Shown piece after piece: positions 1 to 12,629 of a stretch of DNA of 64,000 bases. The DNA comes from Dysidea avara (Eukaryota > Porifera > Demospongiae > Dictyoceratida > Dysideidae), in the NCBI RefSeq assembly GCF_963678975.1, contig NC_089272.1, positions 23,935,471 through 23,999,470 on the forward strand, written 5' to 3'. The translations under genes were made by a program, and so were the position numbers. Below the pieces are notes generated by a model. That model worked only from the letters and a program-made list of their open reading frames with translations. It was not told where the DNA came from and made no database searches. Positions within the stretch are counted from its first letter, which is position 1; each line of letters begins with the position of its first letter.

Positions 1-560
1 TACATTGTTTTGTCTAGGTACTATCATACTATGGCAAATCCCACATTGACAGCGAAGCCACTTTTGCAATGTAAGTAAATGCTTGTAGTATAAACATTGT
101 GATTAAAAATGGTTAAGCTAAAAGTATGGCTCCATTAATTTTGATGTTAAGTGTTCTGTATGTGGAGTTGTTGATGTATACTAGTTAGGATACCATATAA
201 AACATAACGTAATTTGTTTAGCACATATCCTTTTACATCTGTACAAATAGTCTACATATCTGACCATAAATCAGTTTGCTCAGACATAGTAACTTAGCTA
301 TCAAAAGAGGGATGTAGCCTAAAGAATACAGTTTATCTGTTCAGCTTATGGCTTGTACTGCTAATCATAACTACCACTTGGTTGCTAGGTGACACTACAT
401 TCTAATAACCCAAGGGGGTGGCCATGAATGTTCTAGGCCTACTCCCATTCAATTGCAACAGTTATTAGCTCACAATAACAGCCACCAATGGTGTGTACAA
501 TTGATACAAACATTGATGACATTGATTTAATTAGTACATTCTGACTCTTGATTGAAATGT
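1..560. other. No feature recognised
   Basis: AT-rich sequence with no ORF, repeat or splice-bounded exon that I can support. Confidence 0.4.
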
Positions 561-1480
561 CCTACCTTGTCCTACCATGACCAGTCAAGCCTGCACATGA
601 TAGGACATTATGGTGGGTCTACTGCTGAACGATATTTGTTTCTGCATAATGCAAGTAGTTGTCACAAAGTAATGACCTTCGCCAAAGGTTTGTGCCACAT
701 ACATCAATGTACCAGCTGAAACTTCTCTTTTGATCTTCCCACTATCATTGGATGGTGTGGTTTCAATGACACTTCCCTGTATACAAGCTTCACTAATGTT
801 GTGATTGTATGTCAATACTTTCTGTCCACTTGCTGAAGCAATTGTATGAGGTTGACATGAGCCAGTGTCTGGTTCATTTTAGAGCTTGCTAATGTGGATG
901 ACCCAGTACCAATGTCCTTCCAGTTATTTAATAAGTTCCGTTTATTGTCTATTTTTTGTACAACGTATCTGTCCTTCAACAAACAACTCTGCCACCATTG
1001 TGTAATGACCTTGACCTTGTCAAATGCAACAGCTGATATAGTATGGCCATCACTATGTCTCACTGGTCCTGGGTCACAATGTACGTTTGTTTCTCACCAT
1101 AGTCAATCATCCAGTTGTGACTTTTGTGTGTCTGCTTTCAATCCCATTGTAGCAACAAACATCTCATTACCTCCAAAGTAAGTGTCTACATCTTTTTATT
1201 CTTTGGCTCTCTTGGCATATAAATGTCCTTTGGTAGACGTATGCTTTTGTTTTGGGCAGTCTTGAGCAAAATGTCCACTACACTGCGCAGATTAGTTATT
1301 TGTATTAATATGCTGTACCAATAGCTACTGTAGAACTAATTATCCAAACCATCATTACCTTTGTCTGCTAAATGTATCTCTGAATCATCATCATCTTCTC
1401 TTTAGGATCTGCTTTGTGGACAAGAAGGTCGTTTGTATTTTGTAGCTGTTGATCCACTTTAAAAGTTAATTCATTTCTGG
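560..1480 (-). mobile_element. Copia-like LTR retrotransposon fossil, internal fragment
   Basis: Read on the minus strand, the segment around 1240-1300 encodes a CCHC zinc-knuckle-like stretch (C-x2-C-x3-H-x4-C, QCSGHFAQDCP), the signature at the end of Ty1/copia Gag. Downstream, around 812-1063, comes a stretch resembling the region after the copia aspartic protease, rich in SDGHT, VAF-KVKVIT and a C-LKDRYVV block. Family knowledge places these in this order in copia polyproteins. No LTRs were found, reverse transcriptase is not visible, and the frame is interrupted several times, so this is an old truncated fossil. Assignment to copia is from recalled motifs and is moderate. Confidence 0.5.
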
Positions 1481-1879
1481 GCCAGTGACAAGTTGTCATC
1501 AGTCACTATTTGTGTCTAGTATTTTTACTTATATTCAATCATGGCAAAGGCAAACAATTAAATAGTGTTCTGATAGTAACCTCTTTCCTATACAATGTGA
1601 AATATGCTCACTATGCAACCTGTGGTCTTGTACTCAAAAAAACCTTTTCTTCTAGTGTGTAGTATGGTAATAAATTTATCATAGTACTAGTAGATTTCTT
1701 GTGCTTTGCATGTGCTGATCAAGAATTGCATGTCTTGTCTGAGTGTCTACTTACAGTAGCATCTTTTGTCATTAGTGTAGAAGCTATGTACTATAGTGCT
1801 TGCAAGGTAATCTTTGGAGGACACTATTTGACTAAAATTTTCATCTAAACTGACTGGTATAGCTGCTTTTAGTGACTGG

Positions 1880-2400
1880 AATGTAATTTGCTTTCTACCT
1901 GCAGATTGGAAGAGCTTGGTATTGTTAATCCTGCAAGTTACTTTGTTGGTGTTACATCTCTCCTTTATTTTACAGCAGTCCATACTTACCCAGTCAAAGT
2001 GTTGTGTTTGCAGATCAAAGCAAAACAAAACATTGTATACATCCATCCATCATCAATCTGTTGTAGATGCTCTTTTACCTTCGTTATTGCCATCCTCGCA
2101 TCATGCCATAATGTTAGCCACTGAAATGGGTTCTTCCAGTTGGCTAACTACACTCCCTCTTTCTGAACATGGTTTTATTTTACACAAAGGGCCCTTTTGT
2201 AATGCTCTCTGTCTCCGATATGGCTAGCAACCACCATTACTACCTTCAAGCTGTGTGTGTAGCAAACAATTCTCAGTTGAGCATGCCTTTGAATGTCCTT
2301 GTGGAGGTTTACCTATAATACATCATAATGAACTAAGAGATATTTACTTGCTGGAGTTGCCAAGAGCAGATCGTAAGGATAAAAGAAGCAGAGTATTTCA
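1880..2400 (+). mobile_element. Retroelement ORF tail (class uncertain)
   Basis: The + strand reads GSSSWLTTLPLSEHGF and then FILHKGPFCNALCLRYG, followed by C-VCSKQFSVEHAFECPCGG and HHNELRD. I remember this module (xASSWLT-LP-xEHGF-LHKGAFRDALCLRYGW, C-CG-FSVxHAFSCPxGG) from the C-terminal region of reverse-transcriptase polyproteins in sponges and other invertebrates, but I cannot name the exact retroelement class. Only this tail is present and it is interrupted. No partner RT was found next to it. It lies in opposite orientation to the copia-like fossil to its left. Confidence 0.5.
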
Positions 2401-2483
2401 ACCATCTGTCACTTGAGTTGATTTTAATATGAGCTGGGCCATATGTCCTAAAATGATTACATGATGCCATGGATACAATACTA

Positions 2484-2748
2484 GATGAATTAAAAATTGG
2501 AAATTTTAAAATGGGGATCGCAGAAAAAAGCCACAAAACAAGAAGGGATCGCTGGGATGGTAATGTAAACCACAAATCCCTATTTTGACTCTCTGTCATA
2601 AATCTTTAGTTACATGCTCTGTCATTTTGAAGTGAGTAGAGATTTATGGTTTACATTACCACCCCAGCCATCCCTTCTTGTTTTGTGGCTTTTTTCTGCG
2701 ATTCCTATTCCCATTTTAAAATTTCCAATTTTTAATTCATCTAGTTTG
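2484..2748. repeat. Foldback (inverted-repeat) element, arms about 95 bp
   Basis: The segment about 2484-2577 (ACTAGATGAATTAAAAATTG then the GCAGAAAAAAGCCACAAAAC block) is repeated as a near-exact reverse complement at about 2648-2748, ending in CATCTAG. The spacer is about 70 bp. The arms differ by only a few bases and small gaps. No ORF is inside. This is typical of a MITE or foldback transposon. Confidence 0.8.
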
Positions 2749-2769
2749 TGTACTTTTTTACTAATCCAG

Positions 2770-4560
2770 TAATAGCAAGAGTAAATAATGGAAGAGTTTT
2801 TTTTACTCTTGGTAATAGATTATGAGATTTCTTTTATTGATAATAAAGACTGTTGTGAATAGTGCAATTTTGCATTCTGCATAGTAACGCTGTCAACATT
2901 TCAGTACACACATGAAACTGATCAAATTGCAATGTGCATACAGACTGAGAGTCTCCTAATATGAGCTACAATTTACATTACTGGTGCCTTTAATAGCTGT
3001 CAAATTCAGTGCAAGGATTGTAGTTATACACTTGACTGCATTATTAGAGTATTTAAGTGACTGCTCTATTAGAGTATTTAATCCGCCCACGTACAATAAT
3101 CACGGAGCAAAAAACCACCTTGCAACAAAGTCATTAGCCCAGATTAAGATTCGTGGCCTATACTGAGTTTAATAAAGACAGATTCTATTAGCTACAAGCA
3201 GCGCACACCAAAAAACCTAACTTTGAGTGCAATCTTGTATGGCTTCTCGAACGTAATGGCGTTTTGGCAAGCAGAAACTGTTTCCATCTGAAAACGAAAT
3301 CAAAAATAGGTCATGGACACGCACAATGATCCATTCAGCAAGCCTTGCTACTTTTTATCTCAGGATTCTCCTTGTAAACTTTGCTATGCCTGTGAAAGAA
3401 TAATAATAATATTATTTATGAATAATAAGAATAATATTTATGAATAATAAGAATAATAATAATATGAACAAACTGGCATATTTCAGTCTGAAATACACAT
3501 ACTGTTTGCTTTTCACTTGGTACTTAGTACTGTACCTATACTCATTGCAAAGAACCACCAGAGGGTTGTTTTGAGTTGAAGGATGCTTTTCAAGGTGGTT
3601 TTTAGGTGTGCGTTCTATTAGGATTTTTGCAAAAAACATGGGCGATCCCTATTATGAACCGATGAACAAACAGCTGCATGTACAGTAGCTGATCACTGTG
3701 AAAGATGGCAATGCCTTCAATAGAATAAAAATCCAATACCAGAATATAATGGATATGCCAACAAGAACAAGTATAATTCCAGTGTGTGGTAGCAGACTGT
3801 AACAACGTATAGACACAACACTATAGTTTAAGGTATGTGAGACAGCAGCAACAACAACCACACACAGCAGTTATCTGCCTAAGGGCACATTTTGTGTATG
3901 TTGTGTTTATTATCTTGCATGGGATGTAATTAGCTATGGCTGTGTTTATACAGAAGTGTATGTCATTGATCTCACTCAATCCCGGCACTGAAACGTATCA
4001 AGTTGAGAGCTATATATATGCAAAAGACTTCGGGGAATGCCCCTGGAAGGCTTACTGCTAGGAAGGCTTACTGCTTGGAAGGCTTACTGCTTGGAAGGCT
4101 TACTGCTTGGCCTGTGGGAGTTCTGTGCTCCCTGTTGGGAGCCCTTGTAGTACACTTTGCTGGATTATGAACTGTGACTTCTGTGAGTTGCACGACTGAG
4201 CTGGGCACTGGGTCCTCCTGCCGCTGCACTTTGCAAAAGTGCCTCTGGATAAAAATGATGGATATCTTCTCCATCATCCTCCCATCTCCTCTTCCTAGAA
4301 GGCTCTGCTCCTGACACCTTATCAATGACTTCTCTGACTCGATCCTTTTAGAAGTCTTATCTAAGAATGCTGGACCAAAGAGCCAGCACGCGTGGGGCGA
4401 TTATTGGAAGAAAGCTGCATTCTGGTTATACGTACTATGTATGAAATAGAAACTTTTGTATAGCTGCGAAGTGCTGCATTGTGTGTGCATAATGAGGAAA
4501 TACCAATGTTAAATGAACAAATCTCACAAAATATAATTTTTGAAATTTTGAATTTTCTAC
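2770..4560. repeat. Intergenic: simple and short tandem repeats
   Basis: No gene recognised. There is an AATAAT-rich stretch at about 3398-3470, and four near-identical tandem copies of a 16-bp unit (GGAAGGCTTACTGCTT) at about 4046-4110. The GACTGCTCTATTAGAGTA word near 3059 recurs at 53925 and, in a variant form, near 55635, so part of this stretch belongs to a dispersed repeat. Confidence 0.5.
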
Positions 4561-4565
4561 AGCAT

Positions 4566-4698
<133 letters not shown>

Positions 4699-5033
4699 AT
4701 ACCTTAACTTGACATTGACTAAGGCAAAGGGTTTGGGTTTTTAAATTTTTTAAAATTTTTTTTAGTGTTTGATGGACAGGCGCTTTTGGCATACCACAGT
4801 ACATACATCATATGCAACATGGACTTACCTTTGTCCTCCTTTGTGCTTGCTGACAACTGAAGATGTCAATTTGTGGTAACAATATGGCTTCCCTACTTTT
4901 GTAAATGGGAACTGTTCATTTTTCAGGGTGACTGGATCAATTGCACAGACCAGAGGAGGGTGGAAGCAATACAAGCGCTATCAAAATTTATAACAGTTAA
5001 TTGGACATTTTGCATAGTTTTGCTAAGATCAGT

Positions 5034-5046
5034 TCAAGATGGCGGA
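5034..5046 (+). promoter_or_regulatory. YY1-like AAGATGGCGG at the start codon
   Basis: CAAGATGGCGGA overlaps the ATG at 5039. In animals AAGATGGCGGC is the consensus YY1 site found at transcription or translation starts of housekeeping genes. Here 10 of 11 bases match. It supports 5039 as a real start. Confidence 0.4.
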
Positions 5047-5925
5047 ATCCACTACTGGTAGCGATTACGAAGTGGAGGAGTCTGATGGCGATGTGTGGAC
5101 ATTTATAACAGTTCTAAGCAAGGGTATTACATTTGAATATGTTGTGCCAAGCTTCCCTGTAATTCGCGCAAAACTAACGGAGGTGAAGCTACAATGGGTG
5201 AACTGTGGAGGAGACCTAGAAGTATTTGATGGTTTTACTAGCGATTGTGCAGTATTAGACCACACTCTACCTGCTACCCTTATAATTGAGGTGTATTACA
5301 TTTCATGTTATAATTATATGGACATAACTGTTTAACTTTTAGGCCAGTGAATTCTCTTGATCTGCTGTAGATGTTTCTTAGTATAACTTGTTTGGAGGTG
5401 ACAAGGTTTTTTGTCTTGTGGAACTGGATTTGGGTGGGAGACTCAAGTACAACACCATCTGTCGATGGTTCAACATATAGTTCAGAATCACCACTTGATG
5501 ACAGCAGCTCAAAAGATGATGCAATTCCTGCAATTACTCATACAGTTATTTTTAAGTGTATTGGGGTCACTAAGGAAAAGAGGTACCAGGATACATTGAA
5601 ATATGCAAGGAAGAAACTAGACGATGGTATCAAACTGCCAGTCAAGTTTCAACCTGAACCAGACAATAAACATGACTCCAAGGCAATTGCTTTCATGTGT
5701 CAAGATAATTCGGGCTGGCAACGAATCGGTTATGTTGTCAGTGAGATAACAGATGAGGTACACCGTGCAATTAATGATGGAAAGATACTAGATGTATCAT
5801 TTGACTATATCAAGTACCATATCCACTTCAGTTCTCCTGGCTGGTATACTGGTATTCATATCACTCTAAATGGTGACTGGTCACTTAGTGTACAAAGGAG
5901 CCGTGCTACAACTTATTCAGTTTAA
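5039..5925 (+). CDS. HIRAN-domain protein, probably two or three exons
   Basis: A first coding block begins at ATG 5039 in a strong context (CAAGATGGCGG) and runs to a candidate donor at 5290 (GAG|GTGTAT). It encodes an acidic start (MAESTTGSDYEVEESDGD) and a beta-rich segment. After an intron or introns (a candidate acceptor lies just before 5441; a tiny internal exon near 5370-5396 is possible) the second block runs to the stop at 5925. It has a Ser/Asp-rich linker and then a HIRAN-like domain: VIFKCIGVT, then PVKFQPEPDNKHDSKAIAF and RIGYVVSEIT. HIRAN domains bind DNA 3' ends in HLTF-type proteins and also occur alone. A conserved-looking tail (GDWSLSVQRS) follows. The exact join is unsettled because the simplest donor/acceptor pair is out of phase. 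The gene converges with the minus-strand gene that ends 43 bp away. Confidence 0.6.
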
Positions 5926-5967
5926 TTTACAATTTTATCAGTATCATTCAAGTTCAATTCTGATGTG

Positions 5968-8230
5968 TCATAGCATATGATGTTCATGAGTGCATGGGTT
6001 GTGTGTAACAAGAGGAGGAGGGAGATTTACTGGGATATTGTGGAACTGTGCTCGAATGGAAGAGTCACCACGAACAGAAAAAGTTATTCTGTTATTTTCC
6101 CCAAGTATTTCAAATCGAGGCAACTTCTTCAATTTTGCCTTCACTGGTTGGACACTAAATTCTGGCATCAAGTCTTCATAATAGCAGCTGTGTTTGGACG
6201 TATGATAGTAATAGTGGAGTTCTGGGTCCATTCTCTTTAAAAACTCCTCGGTTACTTTTCACCAACCATAAAACACCTAAAATGCAATATTATTGTGAAT
6301 AGTAACCCAACCTGTGACATACCTCTTTCAATGTAAAGTCCTTCCCTACACAATCATGCAACAGACTAAAGAAACATTCAACATCGTCTGTGGTACTTGC
6401 TCGAGGATGTTCAGTAGGCAAGCCATGTTCAGAATTAAACTGCTTTCTCCACTCTCTGGACTCAATGTTAGCCACAACAGCTACAAGTGTCTCCCTACTG
6501 AATCCTCTGACTCCACTGACACTCCTTAGATATACAATGTGATACAGGTAGTTCTATTGGACTGTATTTGTAGATGAATTGCTTATCGGTTAACTTCTAA
6601 CAAACTAAAATCTCTTAAGCCATCTTCTTTATGCCATGGCATAAGATCATCCAGGATATAGTTTAGTAATCCAGCATTTAACTCACTTCCCTGATCATTG
6701 GTTAGTCCTCTCTCATCACAAGCTCGCCTCCAATTTCGTACATGCTTGAAGTATTCTGCTTCATGATGATACCCCTTATTCTCCATCCATAATACAAGAC
6801 CTGGGCTAAACAACCGTTCAGCGTCCTCCACACTTTGTTTGCGGATTCCAGACAGTGCAGGATATGTAAGTGACTGGATGGATCTCGGGTACATGTAAAT
6901 GCTTTTTGAAAGATATGCCTTGTGCATTGAAAACTTCTATTTGGTATTTATATTCCATTTGTGCCAGAATGGAGCGAAGCTTCTCAGCTCTTTTCTCATG
7001 CTTTCCTGAATACAGGATTTACAACATACAAAATACACTTAAGCACTGCACCTTCAATCCAACTGTGAATAGTATAGCCAGGAGGAACTGTTCTCAGCCA
7101 CAGTCTTTCAATACCATCATCAACAGTGGTTCCTTGAGCATGCCAACTGTCAATTTCACCAAGTAATTCAGCACTGATGGCAGGATTGCACAGCTCAGCA
7201 GATATGTTCCTTCTTTGCTGCCTGCATTGATATTATATTTTATACAAATATTTTCTTTTATATTGTTATGCATAACACTCTTTTAACCAACTGTCTACCT
7301 TGTATATTGAATACACATACGTAGTTGTTTAATGAATGATTAATAGAGACTTACAAACAACAGTAACCATCTTGACCATTTTTTGGAAACCCATGCGTGA
7401 GAATTTTGCTCTTGAATCAGCACGAATTTGGAAAACTGAGAGTGGCCGTGTATTCCCTTTTGTTCGAAGTGAGTTACACTCTCCGTCTGTTGTGAATCCT
7501 AGAAGTATATACAAATACAAAAATTTTCTGCATGTAAGATTTAAGTACATACCTGCAACATTCATTTTTCGTTTGACCATTTCAGTAATGATTTTATTGG
7601 CAAGTTCACGAATGTTAGCATCACTCACTCCTACATACAGGATACACCGTACAGGGAGAGCATAGGGCTTTCTCCTGCAGTCTTCAGTACTGATAATGAA
7701 GGCTAGGATGTGTGTGGCTGGAGTGTGCTGATGTCATCTGACACCCTTAATGAAGCTAACTAATTTGTGGTGGAATGAGCACAACTGGGATGGTATGTTA
7801 TCTTCAGCACATTCTTCTACTTTGTTTATCAAAGAGGTGGTGTCCCTATGCAACTGCCTTCCATTTTCATTTAACTCAGTTAATTCCTTGACCTTCCATG
7901 ACAGAATAATCAGATCTTTCTCTTTTTGCACATGAGACTGAAGTTTCTCTGAGTATTCATTGTTGAACTTGATTATCTCTACAAGGGATAACACATAGTA
8001 ACAAATGGTAGTGAAACTACAACCACATACGAGACTGCAGGAATTTTAAATCCTTGTTTATTGTGTCCAAGGCATTGGCAAGTTCCTGTACCACATTGTC
8101 TCCATGTAAACCAATATTCTCTGCAGTCTCCAGTCACTTTCTGTAGTCCTTGTATGTTTCTAATAGCAAGCCATCAGCCAGATCCACATCACCACTCCAC
8201 TCAAGCCTAGAAGATTCTTTTAACCCTTTA
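5968..8230 (-). pseudogene. Decayed multi-exon gene, function unknown (repetitive metazoan family)
   Basis: Minus-strand exons, 5' to 3': about 8031-8230, 7553-7978, 7355-7498, 7035-7221, 6583-6990, 6323-6524 and 5968-6276. Most have GT-AG borders. Telling blocks are PATHILAFIISTEDCRRKPY with ALPVRC (7553-7978), TTDGECNSLRTKG (7355-7498), SVEDAERLFSPGLVLWM (6583-6927), HPRASTTDDVECFFSLLHDC (6323-6524) and KRMDPELHYYYHTS (5968-6276). I recall the same blocks in many uncharacterised sponge and cnidarian proteins, so the family looks repetitive and perhaps transposon-derived. The early exon has a heptad-like coiled coil. TGA stops sit in frame in three exons (near 8110, 7740 and 6256), and the frame shifts near 6870, so this copy is probably dead. 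No catalytic domain is recognised. Confidence 0.55.
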
Positions 8231-8239
8231 TTTGTGTCG

Positions 8240-10080
8240 CAACCATCAGCCTTTAGCCACCACCAAGCATTTGGGTTATGCTGAACTGCTTCGTCTAGAA
8301 CATTCAACTATGAAAAAGGGAAAAAATTATGAAGTTTTCACAACATATAGCCACATGAGCATGCAGTTTAGGCATATACCTGTATCTGAGGATCTAGTGT
8401 TGTTCTACATGTAGTTATAATAGACCTCCTCTCAGAAATTGCTGGTACATTGACTAGAGCCTATAAATGTACCATATCACATAGTAGCAATATCATTGTT
8501 GAAACACTGCCATACTTCCATGGTCCTTTGCTTGCATGGTACAGAAGTAGTTGCTCCTTTGAAGAACTTCCTTTTTCTCTAGTTGCACACCATATAGGTC
8601 CACGATGTAGTTTGACTCATTTTTCACCGAAGTTACAATACATGGTCTGTAACCATTGACAGTAATCAGTTGGACAAGTGACGTAATGGTACAGTTGATA
8701 TTAATCAATTTATGCCAATTTTACCTGCTGTAAGTTGTCAAAGTCAAAAAACTGAGCTGCGTATTCCACCAGACCCATAGGCATGCGTGTAATGGGAAAC
8801 CTTGAGTCTTTATTATACTTGTGGTTAGTTAGTACCATTATAATGTGTGTTCTTGGATGTAAGACACAGCATCATTTTAATTGTTCCTACCTACACAGGT
8901 TTATGACTCATGCCACCATATGTCGGAACAATCAAGTGATCTACTGGAATCATACAATGTAAGTTTTATAACATCTAGGTAATTGCATGAATCTTTCTTA
9001 TGTGTATTTTCTTGCACTACAATACGATAGTACTGTATATTAGGAATCATAGAAGTTTGGACATTCTCACTAACCATAAACCAGCCTTACAATACCTTCA
9101 TACTGTCTTGGTGGTATAGCCAAGCCCAAAAGTTCTTTCAATGCAACCAAAAATGCATCCAATAAGTTACTACGAATTCTACTCTTTCTATTAGGTAAAA
9201 ATTTCTGCTTGCGTACTTACTAATTCCTTCAGACAACTTCATTTCTCAGCAAGTAATCATAAGGCACACATTTAGATGTTACGGCAAGACAATGGCTATT
9301 TGTTCTTTTGAGGCAGCATGTGAGGGGCTATCACCAGTCATAATGCATATATATTAAGTCTAGATCCAGTTTTCTTGACTGTGTGACTTTAAGGGTTACT
9401 CTTTTAAATGAATCTATAAAGAAGGCATTAAAAACCTTAGAATACTTAACTACGTAAGTTTTAAAATAATTTGCTACCTGCAGTTATCTATCTTGTGTGC
9501 AATTTTCTGCAAGATTTTTGCTAGGCTTATAACTATCAACAGGTTGTAACATACTAACCCTGACTGGTATTTCATTGCTTAAAACATGTCAGTACACGCA
9601 TTCTATATCTTATTGACCTACATTCAGCATTTTAATTCCCTCCATGATGCCTTTTTAGAAGCATTTTGTTAAAATGGGCATGTTGGTTTAAGGGTTGAAT
9701 GCTAAATTCTACATCAATGTATAAAGAAGATGTGTGCCAACTTTTATTCTATTACAGATCTCATCTACTGATGCTGTATCTCACTATAAAGTGCCAGCTA
9801 AGGATTACCCTAGCCACTACTGTAGAAGAAATTTCCTGTCACCAGAGAGTGCAGCCACTACAGATTGGAAGGGCCACCATCTACTACACAAGGTATTGTA
9901 TAAGCTGCCATCACGTGAGCTATATATTTGTCTCCTAAATGAGTTAGACAAATATATACCTCACACTTAAAGGGCAGAAGATACATATATAATGCCACAC
10001 CACCTTCACATCTATATACAGAAATAAGCCACCTACACATATACATGTATAAAGTAACATGATAATAAATATCAATTCCA
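8240..10080. other. No gene recognised
   Basis: Short ORFs only. The stretch 9758-9895 (KVPAKDYPSHYCRRNFLSPE on +, ending at a GT donor-like AAG|GTATTG) reads like an isolated exon, but I cannot assign it. The 8493-8708 minus ORF may be an upstream exon of the decayed gene, with no independent support. Confidence 0.3.
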
Positions 10081-10082
10081 AA

Positions 10083-10545
10083 AGGATAATGCCACCTATG
10101 GCCATCCAACATGTATAGTGTATAATGTCCTCTGACTGAAAAGATAATGCCACCCATGGCCATCCAACATGTATAGTGTATAATGTCCTCTGACTGAAAA
10201 GATAATGCCACCCACGGCCATCCAACATGTATAGTGTATAATGTCCTCTGACTGAAAAGATAATGCCACCCATGGCCATCCAATATGTATAGTGTATAAT
10301 GTCCTCTGACTGAAAAGATAATGCCACCCATGGCCATCCAACATGTATAGTGTATAATGTCCTCTGACTGAAAAGATAATGCCACCCATGGCCATCCAAC
10401 ATGTATAGTGTATAATGTCCTCTGACTGAAAAGATAATGCCACCCATGGCCATCCAACATGTATAGTGTATAATATCCTCTGACTGAAAAGATAATGCCA
10501 CCCATGGCCATCCAACATGTACTGTGTATAAATATCCTCTGACCA
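10083..10545. repeat. Tandem array, 58-bp unit, about 8 copies
   Basis: GATAATGCCACCCATGGCCA recurs at 10143, 10201 and 10259 and onward with a 58-bp period and only single-base differences. The minus strand stays open in all three frames, producing overlapping repeat peptides of 172-217 residues that have no sign of being genes. Confidence 0.95.
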
Positions 10546-10559
10546 ACGGTATAAGTATG

Positions 10560-12570
10560 TTACATAATATGTATATATTTCATAAGTGTACAGCACATAC
10601 ACACACAAAAACAAACAAGTCTAACATCTTACTCCGCAACTGGATGAAGGGCCCAGTAGCAGAGGACAGTCTTTGCATTATATCTCCAAAGGATCAAATA
10701 TGGAGAGTTGTTGGATCAATATTTTATTTCATAAGTTATAATGAACTTGCCGTATAGTATATAAAATGTAAATTAGCTGTTAAATATATCAAAAGGGACA
10801 ATATAGATCATCATTGTAACCTCAAGCAAATATGTCCTGTGTGATCCTCTACTTCATGTAGTCGCCACCCAACCAATATAATAATGTACAAACTGCAGTG
10901 TACGTACCATTCAATATGGCTCCCACTTTTATCATGCCACTAACCAAAGTTTATTAAACTAACATTAATCATAAACTATAAAAATACTGTCATATCATTA
11001 GCTCCCACCTGGGACAACTAATGAATGATTATGGACCATGTATATTGCTAGCAGCAAGTAATACTTGTCTGCATAATTATTTCACAACTATATAAATTTC
11101 TTATTATAGGTAGACTATCACTGTGACAACTGCATTTATTCCTTATGAATGTAATAATTGTGGTATAAAATAGATGATATACCCATATAAACAAAATGTT
11201 CATTACACCGATCATGAAGTACCCAGGTTTGCAGATAACCTTTGGGCTTAGCCCACCAAACACAAACCTTGTCACCACCAACCAACTACCTTGTGTGTTG
11301 CCACCATCCCTGTTTTTCCACCACCTTCAGTTGTCCGTTACCCCAACCCAGATCCCATAACTAACAGAGCAAAACATTTCATTATGTGGATTACACCAAA
11401 TATGAGCTCAAGTCTACATTTTCACATCAAAGCAGTATACACTGCATGGATCCAACATTGACACACATTTAAAGTTGTGGCACTTATTTTAATTCTGTCA
11501 TGTAAGATCATCATCACACCATAGTATAGTGATATAGCCGATCAAGTGTTGGGAAGTTTATAGTTTTAAGTACAGATCAGTACCAAACATTACCCTTAGT
11601 GTACTGTGTCCCAATCTTAAATCCTCACTTGGTAAAAGACATAGAATAGATGCAGGACTATAATGGAGTGATTTACGAGAAAAAAAACAATCTCACTTAC
11701 TAGATTAACACTGGAGAGAAAGTGGATATAGACATGGTCAAAGATCTTTGGCCTATTATCATTTATTTAACAACCTTAACTTGCTACACTACAATTGGCA
11801 ATTTGATGGTAACAACTATAATAGTATTTGGCTCCCACCTGCATGGGTCAAAAGTGATCATTGACCACAGGCCAAGTATTCATGTCCTGTATACCACTAC
11901 TACCAGCAAGTGAAACTCTGCTCTGCAAGCTGGCATGCAATTATTGTACAAATTCCTTACATAAATAAATCACTGCAGAACCTTCTGCGGTGTATACACA
12001 TAGCTGTGTACTAAACCAAAAGGGGTTATTGAAAATTTACTTAACAATAGTTTGCTTTCAACTCCCACCAGCCAAAGCATGTTTTATTACAAGTAATATA
12101 AGTAGTTATTACAACCTATTGTTAATAGTATTAATCATGTAGTGTTTCAGATGGTAGCATCACAACCTTGAGTGGTACTGTTGAGTAACAACAGGTTCTT
12201 ACAAGATTATTCTCCATATATTTGCTGTGACTTTACCTTAATGTACTTAATACATGTACACATCTGTAGCTGTGTACATACCTCTAGGTCAGCAATGATA
12301 TGCTTAGGTAAACATTATATGCTGCAATTAATAATGGTTATGTTCCTTATAAGGAGCAGTAAAAAATGTTATATATCTTTGGTATTAAACAATCAAATGA
12401 TAGCAGTTACTTTTACTGCACAAACTGTATATATTGTATTATGGTCTCACCATACAATCAAATCAGCTTGTCGAAATCTTTTAAAAAAAAAGAAATACAA
12501 AGACCTGTCATACTTACATCCCACAGTATACATCATCATTATTGACAATACAAAAAATGTATTAAAGATT
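10560..12570. other. Non-coding, AT-rich; nothing firm
   Basis: No domain, splice-bounded exon or clear repeat recognised. Confidence 0.4.
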
Positions 12571-12629
12571 TGTGACAATAATGTTACATCAACAATATGT
12601 GGATATCCATCATTACAACATAAATTATA

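Noticed and set aside
5039-5925. HLTF/SNF2-type helicase
   Set aside because: Only the HIRAN-like domain is present; no helicase or RING motifs nearby.
9858-10614. Overlapping minus-strand ORFs of 172-217 residues
   Set aside because: They are the three translations of the 58-bp tandem array; same peptide in all frames, no domain.
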